A DNA stretch of 32,661 nucleotides from Bradyrhizobium pachyrhizi. Its GTDB lineage: Bacteria; Pseudomonadota; Alphaproteobacteria; Rhizobiales; Xanthobacteraceae. The notes beneath the pieces were generated by a model. The model worked only from the letters and a program-made list of their open reading frames with translations. It did no database searches and was not told the DNA's origin. Of the stretch, positions 9,231 to 18,791 are shown piece by piece. Positions within the stretch are counted from its first letter, which is position 1, and each line of letters starts with the position of its first letter. Location: NCBI RefSeq assembly GCF_001189245.1, contig NZ_LFIQ01000065.1, forward strand, positions 17,567 to 50,227. Direction: 5' to 3'. A program made the position numbers and the translations under genes.

Positions 9231-9557
9231 ATGATCTACGAGACCCGCGTCTATCGCTGCCTGCCGGGACGGCTGCCGGCGCTGCTCAAGCGCTTCGAGA
9301 CCATCACGCTGAAGCTCTGGGACAAGCACGGCATCAGGCAGGCCGGCTTCTTCACGACGCTGGTCGGGGAATCCAACCAGGATCTGACCTATCTGCTGGC
9401 CTGGGAGTCGCTCGCCGAGCGCGAGAAGAAATGGACCGCGTTCCAGACCGATCCGGAATGGATCGCCGCGCGCGCCAAGACCGAGGAGGACGGCCAGATC
9501 GTTCTCACCATCGAAAACCAGCTTCTGGTGCCGACGGCGTTTTCGTCGGTCAAGTGA
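9231..9557 (+). CDS. NIPSNAP family protein
   Basis: A 108-residue dimeric alpha/beta-barrel-type (ferredoxin-like) protein. The opening IYETRVYRCLPGRLPALLKRF, the central KHGIRQAGFFTTLVG and the tryptophan-containing YLLAWESLAEREKKWTAF are the NIPSNAP pattern. Molecular function is not established for bacterial members. The ATG at 9231 has a strong ribosome site GGGAGG at 9218-9223. The gene is monocistronic as far as can be seen, divergent from the two-component genes and convergent with the PAAR-repeat gene. Confidence 0.88.
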   Translation: MIYETRVYRCLPGRLPALLKRFETITLKLWDKHGIRQAGFFTTLVGESNQDLTYLLAWESLAEREKKWTAFQTDPEWIAARAKTEEDGQIVLTIENQLLVPTAFSSVK

Positions 9558-9615
9558 CGCGGGTGCCGCTTAGGGGCGCGATGACGAGGCCTCGTCGCGC
9601 CCGATCACCGGACAG

Positions 9616-9951
9616 TTATTGCGGGCAGCCCGAGGTCTGATCGCCCTGGGTCACCATCGGCTTGCCGTTGATGAAGACGCCGTGGCTGCCGGAGGTCGTC
9701 TTGCCGCCGCAATGCGTGCGATCGCCCATGACCACCGCCGGCTTGCCGTTGATCAGGACATTGGGCACGCCCTCGACGAGCGGGCCGCCATTGCTGGTGG
9801 TATCGCCGCTGCGCGCCGCCGGCTTGCCATTGACGGTGACGCCGGTGGCTCCGCTGGTGACGACCCCGGGCTGGCTGCTGGACTGGCCATAAGCGAGGCC
9901 CGACATCACCGACAGGGCGGCGACGGCTCCGATCATCAGCGGGATGCGCAT
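9616..9951 (-). CDS. secreted PAAR-repeat protein
   Basis: A 111-residue protein with an apparent Sec signal peptide (MRIPLMIGAVAALSVMSG, likely cleaved near AYG/Q at 22-23), followed by three copies of a PAAR-type unit, xVx[VI]NGKPxxxxGD, at 37-50, 64-77 and 91-104. The spacing is exactly 27 residues each time. PAAR proteins form a three-sided zinc-stabilised cone that caps the type VI secretion spike; His80, Cys81, His90 and Cys109 are possible metal ligands here. Classical PAAR proteins lack a signal peptide, and no type VI genes are in the window, so this is probably an exported PAAR-like protein of different, unknown role. The ATG at 9949-9951 has the ribosome site GAGGAA. Confidence 0.85.
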   Translation of the reverse strand: MRIPLMIGAVAALSVMSGLAYGQSSSQPGVVTSGATGVTVNGKPAARSGDTTSNGGPLVEGVPNVLINGKPAVVMGDRTHCGGKTTSGSHGVFINGKPMVTQGDQTSGCPQ

Positions 9952-10116
9952 GTCTTCCTCATGGGAATCTGTTCCGCGCCAGTTTATAGGCGCTGTTTGG
10001 GCGGGATTGTGTTAGCACGGCGCACCCACGGCGTCAGCGCAACCCCCTCATCGTGCGGGATGGCTTGATCCGTCCCGCCCGGGACTGCATGGTCGCCGGC
10101 AAAAGGATGCAGCATT

Positions 10117-10974
10117 TTGACCAATCAGGTTTCCGCGCAAGGCGCCGCGCCGATCGTTGCCGTCGGATCGGCCAAATTCGGCAATGCCTTGCCCATTTCG
10201 ATCATCGCCGGCCCCTGCCAGCTCGAGAGCCGCGCGCATGCGCTTGAAGTGGCGTCCGCGCTGAAGGAGATCGCGGCCAGGCTCAAGATCGGTCTGGTGT
10301 ACAAGACCTCGTTCGACAAGGCGAACCGCACCAGCGCGACGGCGGCACGCGGCATCGGATTGGCGCAGGCGCTGCCGATCTTCGCCGAGATCCGGTCTTC
10401 GCTCGGGCTGCCTGTGCTCACCGACGTGCATGAGGCGACCCAGTGCGCCGAAGTGGCGCAGGCGGTCGATGTGCTGCAGATCCCGGCCTTCCTGTGCCGG
10501 CAGACCGATCTCTTGCTGGCCGCGGCCGCGACCGGCAAGGTCGTCAATGTCAAGAAGGGCCAGTTCCTGGCGCCGTGGGACATGGCCAATGTGGTCAGCA
10601 AGATCACCGGCGCCGGCAACGCCAATGTGCTGGTCACCGAGCGTGGCGCGTCGTTCGGCTACAACACGCTGGTCTCGGACATGCGCGCGCTGCCGATCCT
10701 GTCGCGCACCACCGGCGCGCCAGTGATCTTCGACGCCACCCATTCGGTGCAGCAGCCGGGCGGCAAGGGCACCTCGTCGGGCGGCGAGCGCGAATTCGTG
10801 CCGGTGCTGGCGCGGGCCGCGGTCGCGGTCGGCGTCGCCGGCGTGTTCATCGAGACTCACCCCGATCCGGACCACGCGCCGTCCGACGGCCCCAACATGG
10901 TGCCGCTCCGTGAATTCGAGTCCCTCGTCAAGCGGCTGATGCAGTTCGACGCGCTGGCGAAGACGGCAGCCTGA
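10117..10974 (+). CDS. kdsA: 3-deoxy-8-phosphooctulonate synthase
   Basis: Condenses phosphoenolpyruvate with arabinose 5-phosphate to Kdo 8-phosphate for lipopolysaccharide inner core. The 285-residue protein has IAGPCQLES near the start, [11 protein letters not shown] at 63-73, [11 protein letters not shown] at 146-156 and [11 protein letters not shown] at 206-216. Cys34, His209, Glu246 and Asp257 occupy the four metal-ligand positions of the metal-dependent class (Aquifex type) rather than the Asn form of E. coli, so this should be a metal enzyme. No in-frame ATG precedes the conserved part; the start is a TTG at 10117 with ribosome site AAAAGGA at 10101-10107. The MFS gene follows 15 bases after the stop. 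Confidence 0.95.
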   Translation: MTNQVSAQGAAPIVAVGSAKFGNALPISIIAGPCQLESRAHALEVASALKEIAARLKIGLVYKTSFDKANRTSATAARGIGLAQALPIFAEIRSSLGLPVLTDVHEATQCAEVAQAVDVLQIPAFLCRQTDLLLAAAATGKVVNVKKGQFLAPWDMANVVSKITGAGNANVLVTERGASFGYNTLVSDMRALPILSRTTGAPVIFDATHSVQQPGGKGTSSGGEREFVPVLARAAVAVGVAGVFIETHPDPDHAPSDGPNMVPLREFESLVKRLMQFDALAKTAA

Positions 10975-10989
10975 CCGGCGGACAACGAC

Positions 10990-12198
10990 ATGACCGCAAC
11001 CAGCGGCATGCCGCCGGCCCTCAACGTGATCACGCTGGCGACCTTCGCCGCGAGCCTGTCGGTGCGCGCGCTCGATCCGGTGCTGCCGCATGTCGCGGAT
11101 GATTTCGGCGTCAGCATCGCGACCGCCGCGAGCTTCGCCGCGGTGTTCGCCTTCACCTTTGCCGCGGTGCAGCCGGCGATCGGCGCCGCCGCCGATCTGT
11201 TCGGCAAGGCGCGGCTGATGACGATCTGCCTCGGACTGCTCGGCGTCGCCAACATCCTCGGTGCGCTCTCGACCTCATTCCCGATGCTGTTCGTGACCCG
11301 CATCCTCGCCGGCATCGGCTCGGGCGGCGTGTTTCCGGTGGCGCTGTCGCTGACCAGCGATCTGGTCGGTCCGGACAAGCGGCAGCTCGCGATCGGGCGA
11401 ACGCTCGCGGGGTCGATGACCGGCAATCTGCTTGGCGCCACGGCCTCCGGCCTGATCGGCGACTTTCTCGGCTGGCGCGGCGTGCTCGCGGTGCTCGGCG
11501 GCCTCGTGATCATCGTCGCACTGGCGGTCGCGGCCGGCTTCCGCGGCGCCGCGCTGAACCGTCCGCCGCGCACCAGCCTGAAGGCGCTTCGCCACGGCTA
11601 TCGCACCATCTTCACCAATCCGAACGCCCGCATCTGCTACTCGGCGGTCTTCATCGAAGGCTGCTGCGTGCTCGGGCTGTTTCCCTTCATCGCCTCGTTC
11701 CTGTTCGAGCTCGGTGAGACCTCGCTGTCGATCGCCGGCATCGTGATCGCGGGCTTTGCGATCGGCGGATTGCTCTACACGCTGACGGTGTCGCGCCTGC
11801 TGCCGTGGATCGGGGTGCGGGGCATGATGGTCGTCGGCGCAACGCTGGTCGCGATTCAATTGGTCGGCGTCGCCTTCGGACCGCACTGGAAGCTGCAGAT
11901 GGCGGGCCTCCTGGTGATGGGCCTCGGCTTCTACATGATCCACGGCTGCCTGCAGGTGTTCGCCAGTGAGCTGTCGGTCGAGGCGCGCGCCACCGCGCTG
12001 TCGCTGCACTCGTTCTTCTTCTTCATGGGCCAGACCGTCGGCCCGATCGCCTATGGCTTCGGGCTGCAACACGTCGGCAAGACCGCGACGCTGGTCTCGG
12101 CCGCCGCCGTGATGGTGGTGCTCGGCTTCATCTGCGCGAGATTTCTGAAGCAGACCCGGCCGGCGGATGCCGCGGCGCGACCGGACGTCGAGTCTTAG
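10990..12198 (+). CDS. MFS transporter
   Basis: A 402-residue inner-membrane permease of the major facilitator superfamily with about 12 hydrophobic segments in two halves. The loop after TM2 reads GAAADLFGKARLM, the usual MFS loop 2-3 motif, and FVTRILAGIGSGGVFPVAL is the conserved TM4 region. A longer polar stretch (about 190-215) separates the halves. Overall shape resembles the DHA1 drug or metabolite efflux group, but the substrate cannot be assigned. The ATG at 10990 lies 15 bases after kdsA, so the two are probably cotranscribed; whether it serves Kdo or lipopolysaccharide metabolism is unknown. Confidence 0.9.
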   Translation: MTATSGMPPALNVITLATFAASLSVRALDPVLPHVADDFGVSIATAASFAAVFAFTFAAVQPAIGAAADLFGKARLMTICLGLLGVANILGALSTSFPMLFVTRILAGIGSGGVFPVALSLTSDLVGPDKRQLAIGRTLAGSMTGNLLGATASGLIGDFLGWRGVLAVLGGLVIIVALAVAAGFRGAALNRPPRTSLKALRHGYRTIFTNPNARICYSAVFIEGCCVLGLFPFIASFLFELGETSLSIAGIVIAGFAIGGLLYTLTVSRLLPWIGVRGMMVVGATLVAIQLVGVAFGPHWKLQMAGLLVMGLGFYMIHGCLQVFASELSVEARATALSLHSFFFFMGQTVGPIAYGFGLQHVGKTATLVSAAAVMVVLGFICARFLKQTRPADAAARPDVES

Positions 12199-12420
12199 CG
12201 AATCCTCTGGATCGGGCGGTTTCTGGAGCGAAGTGGAAATCGCGAGCCCGCCAATATCGACGGCATTTGCCCGATAGCTAACTTGATCCCAGGCTTGTTG
12301 TGCTGAGCCGCTTGCGTCATAGTTCCAAGGCGTTGGACATTGTTGACGATTGCCTGCCAGGGCGCATTCGGAATATCGGAGAAACAATTTTGTAGGCTTT
12401 TATTGATATTGCGAGGGAAT
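12199..12420. other. intergenic leader before the cyclase gene
   Basis: 222 bases without a credible gene. The composition shifts toward A/T as the cyclase gene is approached. TTGACG at 12343-12348 resembles a -35 box, but no convincing -10 sits at the right distance. GAGGGA at 12413-12418 is the only ribosome-site candidate and is close to the ATG. Confidence 0.4.
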
Positions 12421-13725
12421 ATGGCGAGTTTTATCGCTGGTCGTTTCGCTCAAGCAGCCGTTTGGCTCGATTTGCGGTTCGATGATGGTGCGTTTGAGCT
12501 TGAATATCAGCGCGATCGTCAGGCGCGGACCGCCCGATTCACCGCAAATGCAATAGCTTTTAGTGCACTGCTCTGGGGCGCATTCGGCGTCTGGGATTCG
12601 GCCACGAATACCAACTCGGTCGAACTGACGCGCTTCCGGTTCATGGTAGCCATCCCTATCTTGCTGGGCTTTTTCGCTCTAACATTTACGCCTGCCTTTC
12701 GGCGCTGGCCAAATCTTTGCCTGCTTTTTTTCGTCGCCGCGGCAAGCTTGCTTGCGATCAAACAGCTTCTCGAGTACGGCGAGGGAAGTCCCTATTATCT
12801 GTCCTCAGGTTCGAGCGCGCTCAATTTCGCGTTGATCCTTGTCTTCTGTATTGGCTTGTTTCCGATAAGTGTCGGTTGGTCTTGTGCTGTTGGCGCGATA
12901 ATCATTCTTGTCTACGGAGGCGGTGTTTCCGCATTCACGAAAATCGAGTTCGCCGAAGTTTCTTCTTACATTTTCAACCTGACTCTTATTTTTCTGATCC
13001 TCATCTTCACAAGTTATGGGCGCGAGCGCTTCGCGCGTGAGGAGTTTGCCCGGCACATTCTGCAGGAGAAGGAGCGCAATAAGCTCTCTAATTTCTTGTC
13101 CTCCTACATCCCCCTGAATTTTGTAGCTGATCAGGCCGATAGGAGTGCTGAAGCGTTTGGTGAAGTTACACTCCTCTTTTCGGACCTGGTTGGATTCACC
13201 ACTCTGACGGAGCATCTTGCCCCCAAGCACGTCCTCGAAATCCTGGACATGATCTTTACCGAATTCGACGAAGCCGCTGACAAATATGGAGTCGAGAAGG
13301 TCAAGACAATCGGTGACGCCTACATGGCCATTGCCGGGAAATCAGCCAGCTCGGTGAACCATGCGAAGGCGATGGTCGAATTCGCCTTGCATACGATTGA
13401 TATCGTGAGGCGCGTCGCAGAAAAGACCGGCTATCCGTTGCAAATTCGAGTTGGGATCCATACTGGATCTACGATTGGTGGCGTGATTGGGCGCCACAAG
13501 ATGACCTACGACTATTGGGGACGCACTGTAAACCTGGCGAGTCGGCTTGAATCGCTTAGCGAGCCGAACCGCGTGCACATATCTGAAGCGACGTATTGGC
13601 GGGTGAGAGATTTCTTTAAGTTCGAAGAGCGCCAGGCGGTTGAGGTTAGGGGCTTTGGTTCAATGCGCAGCTTCTTCGTTTCTCCAAATGACGCATCTAA
13701 GAAAGACGGCGTCCTGCCCGACTAA
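12421..13725 (+). CDS. six-TM class III adenylate/guanylate cyclase
   Basis: Membrane-bound enzyme of 434 residues predicted to make cAMP. Six hydrophobic segments (about 43-60, 73-90, 98-114, 133-150, 152-170, 183-200) are followed by a short linker and a C-terminal class III catalytic domain (about 245-425). Every catalytic residue is visible: metal-binding Asp255 (LLFSDLVGFT) and Asp299 (KTIGDAYMA), base-recognising Lys295 and Asp364 (TYDYWG), and transition-state Asn371 and Arg375 (NLASRLES). The Lys/Asp pair favours ATP over GTP. The ATG at 12421 was chosen over a TTG at 12340 because of the nearby GAGGGA. Base composition is clearly lower in GC than its neighbours, hinting at transfer or relaxed codon use. 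Confidence 0.92.
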   Translation: MASFIAGRFAQAAVWLDLRFDDGAFELEYQRDRQARTARFTANAIAFSALLWGAFGVWDSATNTNSVELTRFRFMVAIPILLGFFALTFTPAFRRWPNLCLLFFVAAASLLAIKQLLEYGEGSPYYLSSGSSALNFALILVFCIGLFPISVGWSCAVGAIIILVYGGGVSAFTKIEFAEVSSYIFNLTLIFLILIFTSYGRERFAREEFARHILQEKERNKLSNFLSSYIPLNFVADQADRSAEAFGEVTLLFSDLVGFTTLTEHLAPKHVLEILDMIFTEFDEAADKYGVEKVKTIGDAYMAIAGKSASSVNHAKAMVEFALHTIDIVRRVAEKTGYPLQIRVGIHTGSTIGGVIGRHKMTYDYWGRTVNLASRLESLSEPNRVHISEATYWRVRDFFKFEERQAVEVRGFGSMRSFFVSPNDASKKDGVLPD

Positions 13726-13755
13726 TTCGATGCGAGGGTGGGGGTAGCGCCCAAC

Positions 13756-14208
13756 CTAACCCCTGCCGCGATACGTCGCGACGCCCTGATCGGGAACCCA
13801 GACGCCTTTCGGCAATCGTCCGGTCTGGAAGAACACGTCGATCGGGATGCCGCCGCGCGGATACCAGTAGCCGCCGATGCGCAGCCATTTCGGCTTGATC
13901 TCGCCGGCAATACGCTTGCCGATCGTGACCGTGCAATCCTCGTGGAACGCGCCGTGATTGCGGAAGCTTGCGGCGTAGAGTTTCAGCGATTTGGATTCCA
14001 GCAGCCACCGGCCGGGCACGTAGTCGATCACCAAATGGGCGAAATCCGGTTGGCCGGTGATCGGGCAAACCGAGGTGAATTCCGGGATGGCGAAGCGAAC
14101 CAGGTAGTCGGTCCCTCCTTGCGGATTGGGGACGCGGTCGAGCACCGCCTTGTCCGGACTGTCCGGCCATGCGACGGCACGACCGAGTTGCAGGGTTTTC
14201 TTCGCCAT
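13756..14208 (-). CDS. queF: NADPH-dependent 7-cyano-7-deazaguanine reductase
   Basis: Reduces preQ0 to preQ1 with two NADPH in the queuosine tRNA modification pathway. At 150 residues it is the short, unimodular (YkvM-like) QueF type. The nucleophile Cys48 is in [14 protein letters not shown], with the proton donor Asp55, and the QueF signature ESKSLKLY at 71-78 binds [17 protein letters not shown] follows. The start is the ATG at 14206-14208, preceded by GATGAGG; the frame is open 12 codons further. No other que genes are nearby. It converges on the cyclase gene and lies 79 bases downstream of the Vgb-like gene. Confidence 0.96.
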   Translation of the reverse strand: MAKKTLQLGRAVAWPDSPDKAVLDRVPNPQGGTDYLVRFAIPEFTSVCPITGQPDFAHLVIDYVPGRWLLESKSLKLYAASFRNHGAFHEDCTVTIGKRIAGEIKPKWLRIGGYWYPRGGIPIDVFFQTGRLPKGVWVPDQGVATYRGRG

Positions 14209-14287
14209 GGGCCTCATCCTTATGGGAGGCCGAAATGGACGCAAGCCGGCCGGTTCGTCAACCGTCCGCGCGCGGGGACAGGGTGTG

Positions 14288-15280
14288 CTACGCGGGCGCG
14301 GCCGTCTGGATCAGGACCAGGCGATCCTGGCCGGACTCGCAACCCCAGATCTCGCCAGGCCGGCCGTCAAGCTGCCGGACATTCGCGCCCGGCCGATCGC
14401 TCGGGAACGCGTTGAAGTTTTCGCTCACCGGATCGAACCGCACGATGGCATTGGCCGAGAAGTCGGTGAGCCAGACCTTGTCCTTGTCATCGACATAGAC
14501 GGCATAGCTGCGCGGGCTCTTGCCCGGCAGTTTCCAGGCTTTCCAGGAGCCGTCGGCGGGATCGTGCACGGACACGTTGCCGCTGTTCCATTCGCTGACC
14601 CAGATCCGCCCCCGGGAGTCCGACCAGACCCGCCGGGCCCCCTGGTGCGGTGTTGGCGGCTGGACCACGCTGGCATTGCCGGTCGCAAGGTCGATACGGG
14701 CGATGTGGCTGCCGGCGAGCGAGGCGTACCAGATGTCGCCGTCCGGCGTGACGGTGATGCCGTAGGGCCCGACGCCGCGGGGCGCCTCGAATACCTTCAG
14801 TTCGCCGGACTTCGGATCGAGCCGGCCGTAGAAGCCGGACAGGCCGGTGAACCAGTAGGTGCCGCGCTTGTCGAACACTCCGGTGTTGAGATTGGCGTAG
14901 GCGGCTTTGTCGGGCAGCGGGAATAGCGTCACCTTGTGATCGCCGGGGTCGACGCGGGCGATCGCATTCTGCCCGCCCTCGGTCACCCAGGGCGCGCCGT
15001 CGGGGCCGATCGTGACGCCGTGCGGGGAGGCGCGCTTCCCGAGGTCGACCAACCTGAACGAGCCGTCGCGCGGGTTCAGCCGCCCCAGCGTTCCGTTGCG
15101 CTGGCCGGTGAACCACACGCTGCCATCCGGGGCGGGCGTGACGTCGTGAGGGCCGGTGCCCTGGTCCAGGCTGAAATATCTTGTCCGGAACGGACCATCC
15201 TGTGCCGACGCGACCAGCGGCCGGGCGGTGATGGCCAAAATTGCGGCAGTCGTCGAGGCAAGAAACTGGCGGCGATTCAT
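14288..15280 (-). CDS. Tat-exported Vgb-like (streptogramin lyase family) beta-propeller protein
   Basis: A 330-residue exported protein. The N-terminus [15 protein letters not shown] is a twin-arginine signal, with probable cleavage after ASA near residue 26. The mature part is a series of propeller blades of about 40 residues carrying the repeated [32 protein letters not shown] and [16 protein letters not shown] motifs typical of the virginiamycin B lyase family. In Bradyrhizobium-type genomes such proteins are usually annotated as lyases, but real streptogramin lyase activity has been shown only for a few, so resistance should not be assumed. It is divergent from eno and lies upstream of queF. 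Confidence 0.85.
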   Translation of the reverse strand: MNRRQFLASTTAAILAITARPLVASAQDGPFRTRYFSLDQGTGPHDVTPAPDGSVWFTGQRNGTLGRLNPRDGSFRLVDLGKRASPHGVTIGPDGAPWVTEGGQNAIARVDPGDHKVTLFPLPDKAAYANLNTGVFDKRGTYWFTGLSGFYGRLDPKSGELKVFEAPRGVGPYGITVTPDGDIWYASLAGSHIARIDLATGNASVVQPPTPHQGARRVWSDSRGRIWVSEWNSGNVSVHDPADGSWKAWKLPGKSPRSYAVYVDDKDKVWLTDFSANAIVRFDPVSENFNAFPSDRPGANVRQLDGRPGEIWGCESGQDRLVLIQTAAPA

Positions 15281-15386
15281 TGCGTTATCCCGGCTTCATG
15301 AAACAATGGGCCAGCACGCGCAGGTAACTCCTGAGTAGCATAAACCCACCACATTGCATCGTCAGATGGGCCGTGCAGGCGGACCG

Positions 15387-16740
<1,354 letters not shown>

Positions 16741-16787
16741 CGCCCCAACTTGATCGGGACACAACACACGCAAAACGGGAGGTCGGG

Positions 16788-17924
16788 ATGAGCGACGGCA
16801 AGAGCGGTCTGCAACTGCGTTCGCTGCTCAAGAAGAATGGCGAACTCGAGATATCGCTGGTCAATGTCCCGACCCCCGAGCCCGGCCCCGACGAGGTCGT
16901 GGTCCGGGTCGAGGCGACCCCGATCAATCCGTCCGATCTCGGTCTTTTGATCGGCCCGGCCGACATGTCGGCCGCCAAGGTCTCCGGCAGCAAGGAATTG
17001 CCCGTGGTGACCGCGCGCGTGCCGGAAGCGGCATTGCCGGGCCTTGCCGCGCGGCTCGACGAGTCCATGCCGGTCGGCAATGAAGGTGCCGGCGTCGTGA
17101 TCAGGACCGGTTCATCGGATGCGGCCAAAGCGCTGATGGGCCGCACGGTCGCGATGATCGGTGGCGCGATGTACGCGCAATACCGCACGCTGCGCGTCAA
17201 CGAATGCCTGCCGCTGCCCGACGGCACCACGCCGGCGGAAGGCGCGTCCTGCTTCGTCAATCCGCTGACCGCGCTTGGCATGACCGAGACGATGCGGCGC
17301 GAGGGGCACAAGGCGCTGGTGCACACGGCGGCAGCGTCCAACCTCGGCCAGATGCTCAACAAGATCTGCCTCAAGGACGGCATCGGCCTCGTCAATATCG
17401 TGCGCAACAAGGAGCAGGCCGACATCCTGCACAAGATCGGCGCCAAGCATGTCGTCGATTCCTCCGCGCCCGATTTCATGGACAAGCTCACCGGCGCGCT
17501 GGTCGAGACCGGCGCGACCATCGCCTTCGATGCGATCGGCGGCGGCAAGCTCGCGGGCCAGATCCTGGTCGCGATGGAGACCGCGATCAACAAGACCGCC
17601 AAGGCCTACAGCCGCTACGGCTCGAATGTGCACAAGCAGGTCTATGTCTATGGCAGCCTCGACACCCGCTCGATCGAACTGCCGCGTGGCTTCGGCATGG
17701 CCTGGGGCGTCGGCGGCTGGCTGCTGTTCCCGTTCCTGATGAAGATCGGTCCGGAGGCCGGCAACAAGCTGCGCCAGCGCGTGGTGGCCGAGTTGAAGAC
17801 GACTTTCGCCAGCCACTACACCAAGGTGGTGTCGTTGCAGGAGACCCTGCAGCTCGACAACATCGCCGTCTACAACAAGCGCGCGACCGGCGAGAAATTC
17901 CTGATCAACCCGAACAAGGGCTGA
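16788..17924 (+). CDS. MDR-superfamily oxidoreductase without catalytic zinc (quinone oxidoreductase-like)
   Basis: A 378-residue NAD(P)H-dependent oxidoreductase of the medium-chain dehydrogenase superfamily. The GroES-like N-terminal domain includes PGPDEVVVRVEATPINPSDL and, where zinc alcohol dehydrogenases carry GHE, the sequence VGNEGAGVV; the other zinc-binding Cys/His residues are also absent, so it resembles quinone oxidoreductase or enoyl reductase relatives. The Rossmann region is about 180-300 (VHTAAASNLGQML, then FDAIGGG). Substrate is unknown. The ATG at 16788 has a strong GGGAGG at 16777-16782. A clear intrinsic terminator follows the gene, so this ends the eno transcription unit. 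Confidence 0.88.
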   Translation: MSDGKSGLQLRSLLKKNGELEISLVNVPTPEPGPDEVVVRVEATPINPSDLGLLIGPADMSAAKVSGSKELPVVTARVPEAALPGLAARLDESMPVGNEGAGVVIRTGSSDAAKALMGRTVAMIGGAMYAQYRTLRVNECLPLPDGTTPAEGASCFVNPLTALGMTETMRREGHKALVHTAAASNLGQMLNKICLKDGIGLVNIVRNKEQADILHKIGAKHVVDSSAPDFMDKLTGALVETGATIAFDAIGGGKLAGQILVAMETAINKTAKAYSRYGSNVHKQVYVYGSLDTRSIELPRGFGMAWGVGGWLLFPFLMKIGPEAGNKLRQRVVAELKTTFASHYTKVVSLQETLQLDNIAVYNKRATGEKFLINPNKG

Positions 17925-17940
17925 GGATCGAAGCCCAAGG

Positions 17941-17967
17941 GCCGTCCCGATCGGGGCGGCTCTTTTT
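17941..17967 (+). terminator. intrinsic terminator after the MDR oxidoreductase gene
   Basis: GCCGTCCC (17941-17948) pairs with GGGGCGGC (17953-17960), one pair being a T-G wobble, around the loop GATC, directly followed by TCTTTTT. It starts 16 bases after the stop codon. This is the clearest Rho-independent terminator in the window. Confidence 0.9.
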
Positions 17968-18095
17968 GCTTTGCATAGACCAATTCGGCGAAACGCTGCG
18001 TTTCCGGAATTGGACGGTCCATGCACTTGCATCTTTCTTGGTGCGCCGGTAGGTGAGGCCCACCAGTTTCACGCGCAACCCGAGGGGAATTTGCT

Positions 18096-18647
18096 ATGGC
18101 CTATAACATCGTCACCATCGTCGGCAGCATCCGCAAACAGAGCTTCTCGCTCAAGATCGCCAATGCGCTGGCCAAGCTTGCACCGGCGTCGCTGAAGCTC
18201 GATGTGACGACGCTTCAGGAAATTTCCTTCTTCAACCAGGACCTCGAGGCCGCGCCGCCGGCGGACTGGCTTGCCTTCCGCGAGAAGCTGCAGAAGTCGA
18301 ACGGCGTGCTGTTCGTGACCCCCGAATACAACCGCTCGATCCCGGGCGTGCTGAAGAACGCCATCGACGTCGCCTCGCGGCCCTACGGCAAGAGCTCGTT
18401 CATCGGCAAGCCGATCGGCATCATCGGCAATTCGCCCGGACCGCTCGGCGGCGTCAGCGCGGTGAAGCACCTGCAGAACATCCTGCCGGGCATTTCCGGC
18501 CCGATCCTCGGTCAGCCGGAAGCCTATCTCAACGGCGTCGGCGATGCCTTCGACGACAACGGCGAACTGACCAAGGAGTCGCTCAAGGGCGTGCTGCAGC
18601 AGTATCTCGACGCCTTCGCGGCCTTTATCGAAAAGCAGAACCGCTGA
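18096..18647 (+). CDS. NAD(P)H-dependent FMN reductase
   Basis: Flavodoxin-like cytoplasmic flavoprotein of 183 residues in the NADPH-dependent FMN reductase/ChrR family, which reduces FMN, quinones, azo compounds or chromate. The phosphate-binding loop GSIRKQSFS at 10-18 and the flavin-binding TPEYNRSIPGVLKNAID are diagnostic, and GNSPGPLGGV forms the third FMN contact. The physiological acceptor is not predictable; protection against quinone or metal stress is a reasonable guess. The ATG at 18096 follows GAGGGGAA. It is isolated from the upstream unit by a terminator and from the next gene by repeat copy B. Confidence 0.92.
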   Translation: MAYNIVTIVGSIRKQSFSLKIANALAKLAPASLKLDVTTLQEISFFNQDLEAAPPADWLAFREKLQKSNGVLFVTPEYNRSIPGVLKNAIDVASRPYGKSSFIGKPIGIIGNSPGPLGGVSAVKHLQNILPGISGPILGQPEAYLNGVGDAFDDNGELTKESLKGVLQQYLDAFAAFIEKQNR

Positions 18648-18650
18648 GCA

Positions 18651-18748
18651 AGAGCCCTGTTCCGATTGAATCGGAACGGGCCTCTGAACTTGTTTTGACG
18701 CGTTTTCTTCACGCGAGCCGGTATCCACTTCGCTCGAGAACGCCCTGG
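18651..18748 (+). repeat. dispersed intergenic repeat, copy B
   Basis: Second copy of the element at 6909-7008. The hairpin spans 18651-18685 (AGAGCCCTGTTCC against GGAACGGGCCTCT) and the conserved tail is 18697-18748. It starts 4 bases after the FMN reductase stop and ends 28 bases before the ftsB-like gene. The TTGTTTT after the hairpin may allow some termination. Confidence 0.85.
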
Positions 18749-18765
18749 TTCAGCGTTCGTTAACC

Positions 18766-18791
18766 CCATGGCCGCATGCTCGCGGCCATGG
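18766..18791 (+). promoter_or_regulatory. perfect 10-bp inverted repeat enclosing the ftsB-like start codon
   Basis: CCATGGCCGC (18766-18775) and GCGGCCATGG (18782-18791) are perfect complements with the 6-base loop ATGCTC. The first in-frame ATG (18776) is exactly the start of the loop, and the second (18788) lies in the 3' arm. Such a hairpin in the mRNA would affect start selection. The role is inferred. Confidence 0.45.

Noticed and set aside
9616..9951. Type VI secretion locus
   Set aside because: Only a PAAR-like protein is present, it has a signal peptide, and there are no Tss, Hcp or VgrG genes in the window.
14288..15280. Antibiotic resistance gene (virginiamycin B lyase)
   Set aside because: Only fold-level similarity is visible, with a Tat signal and no resistance context; annotated as a Vgb-like propeller instead.
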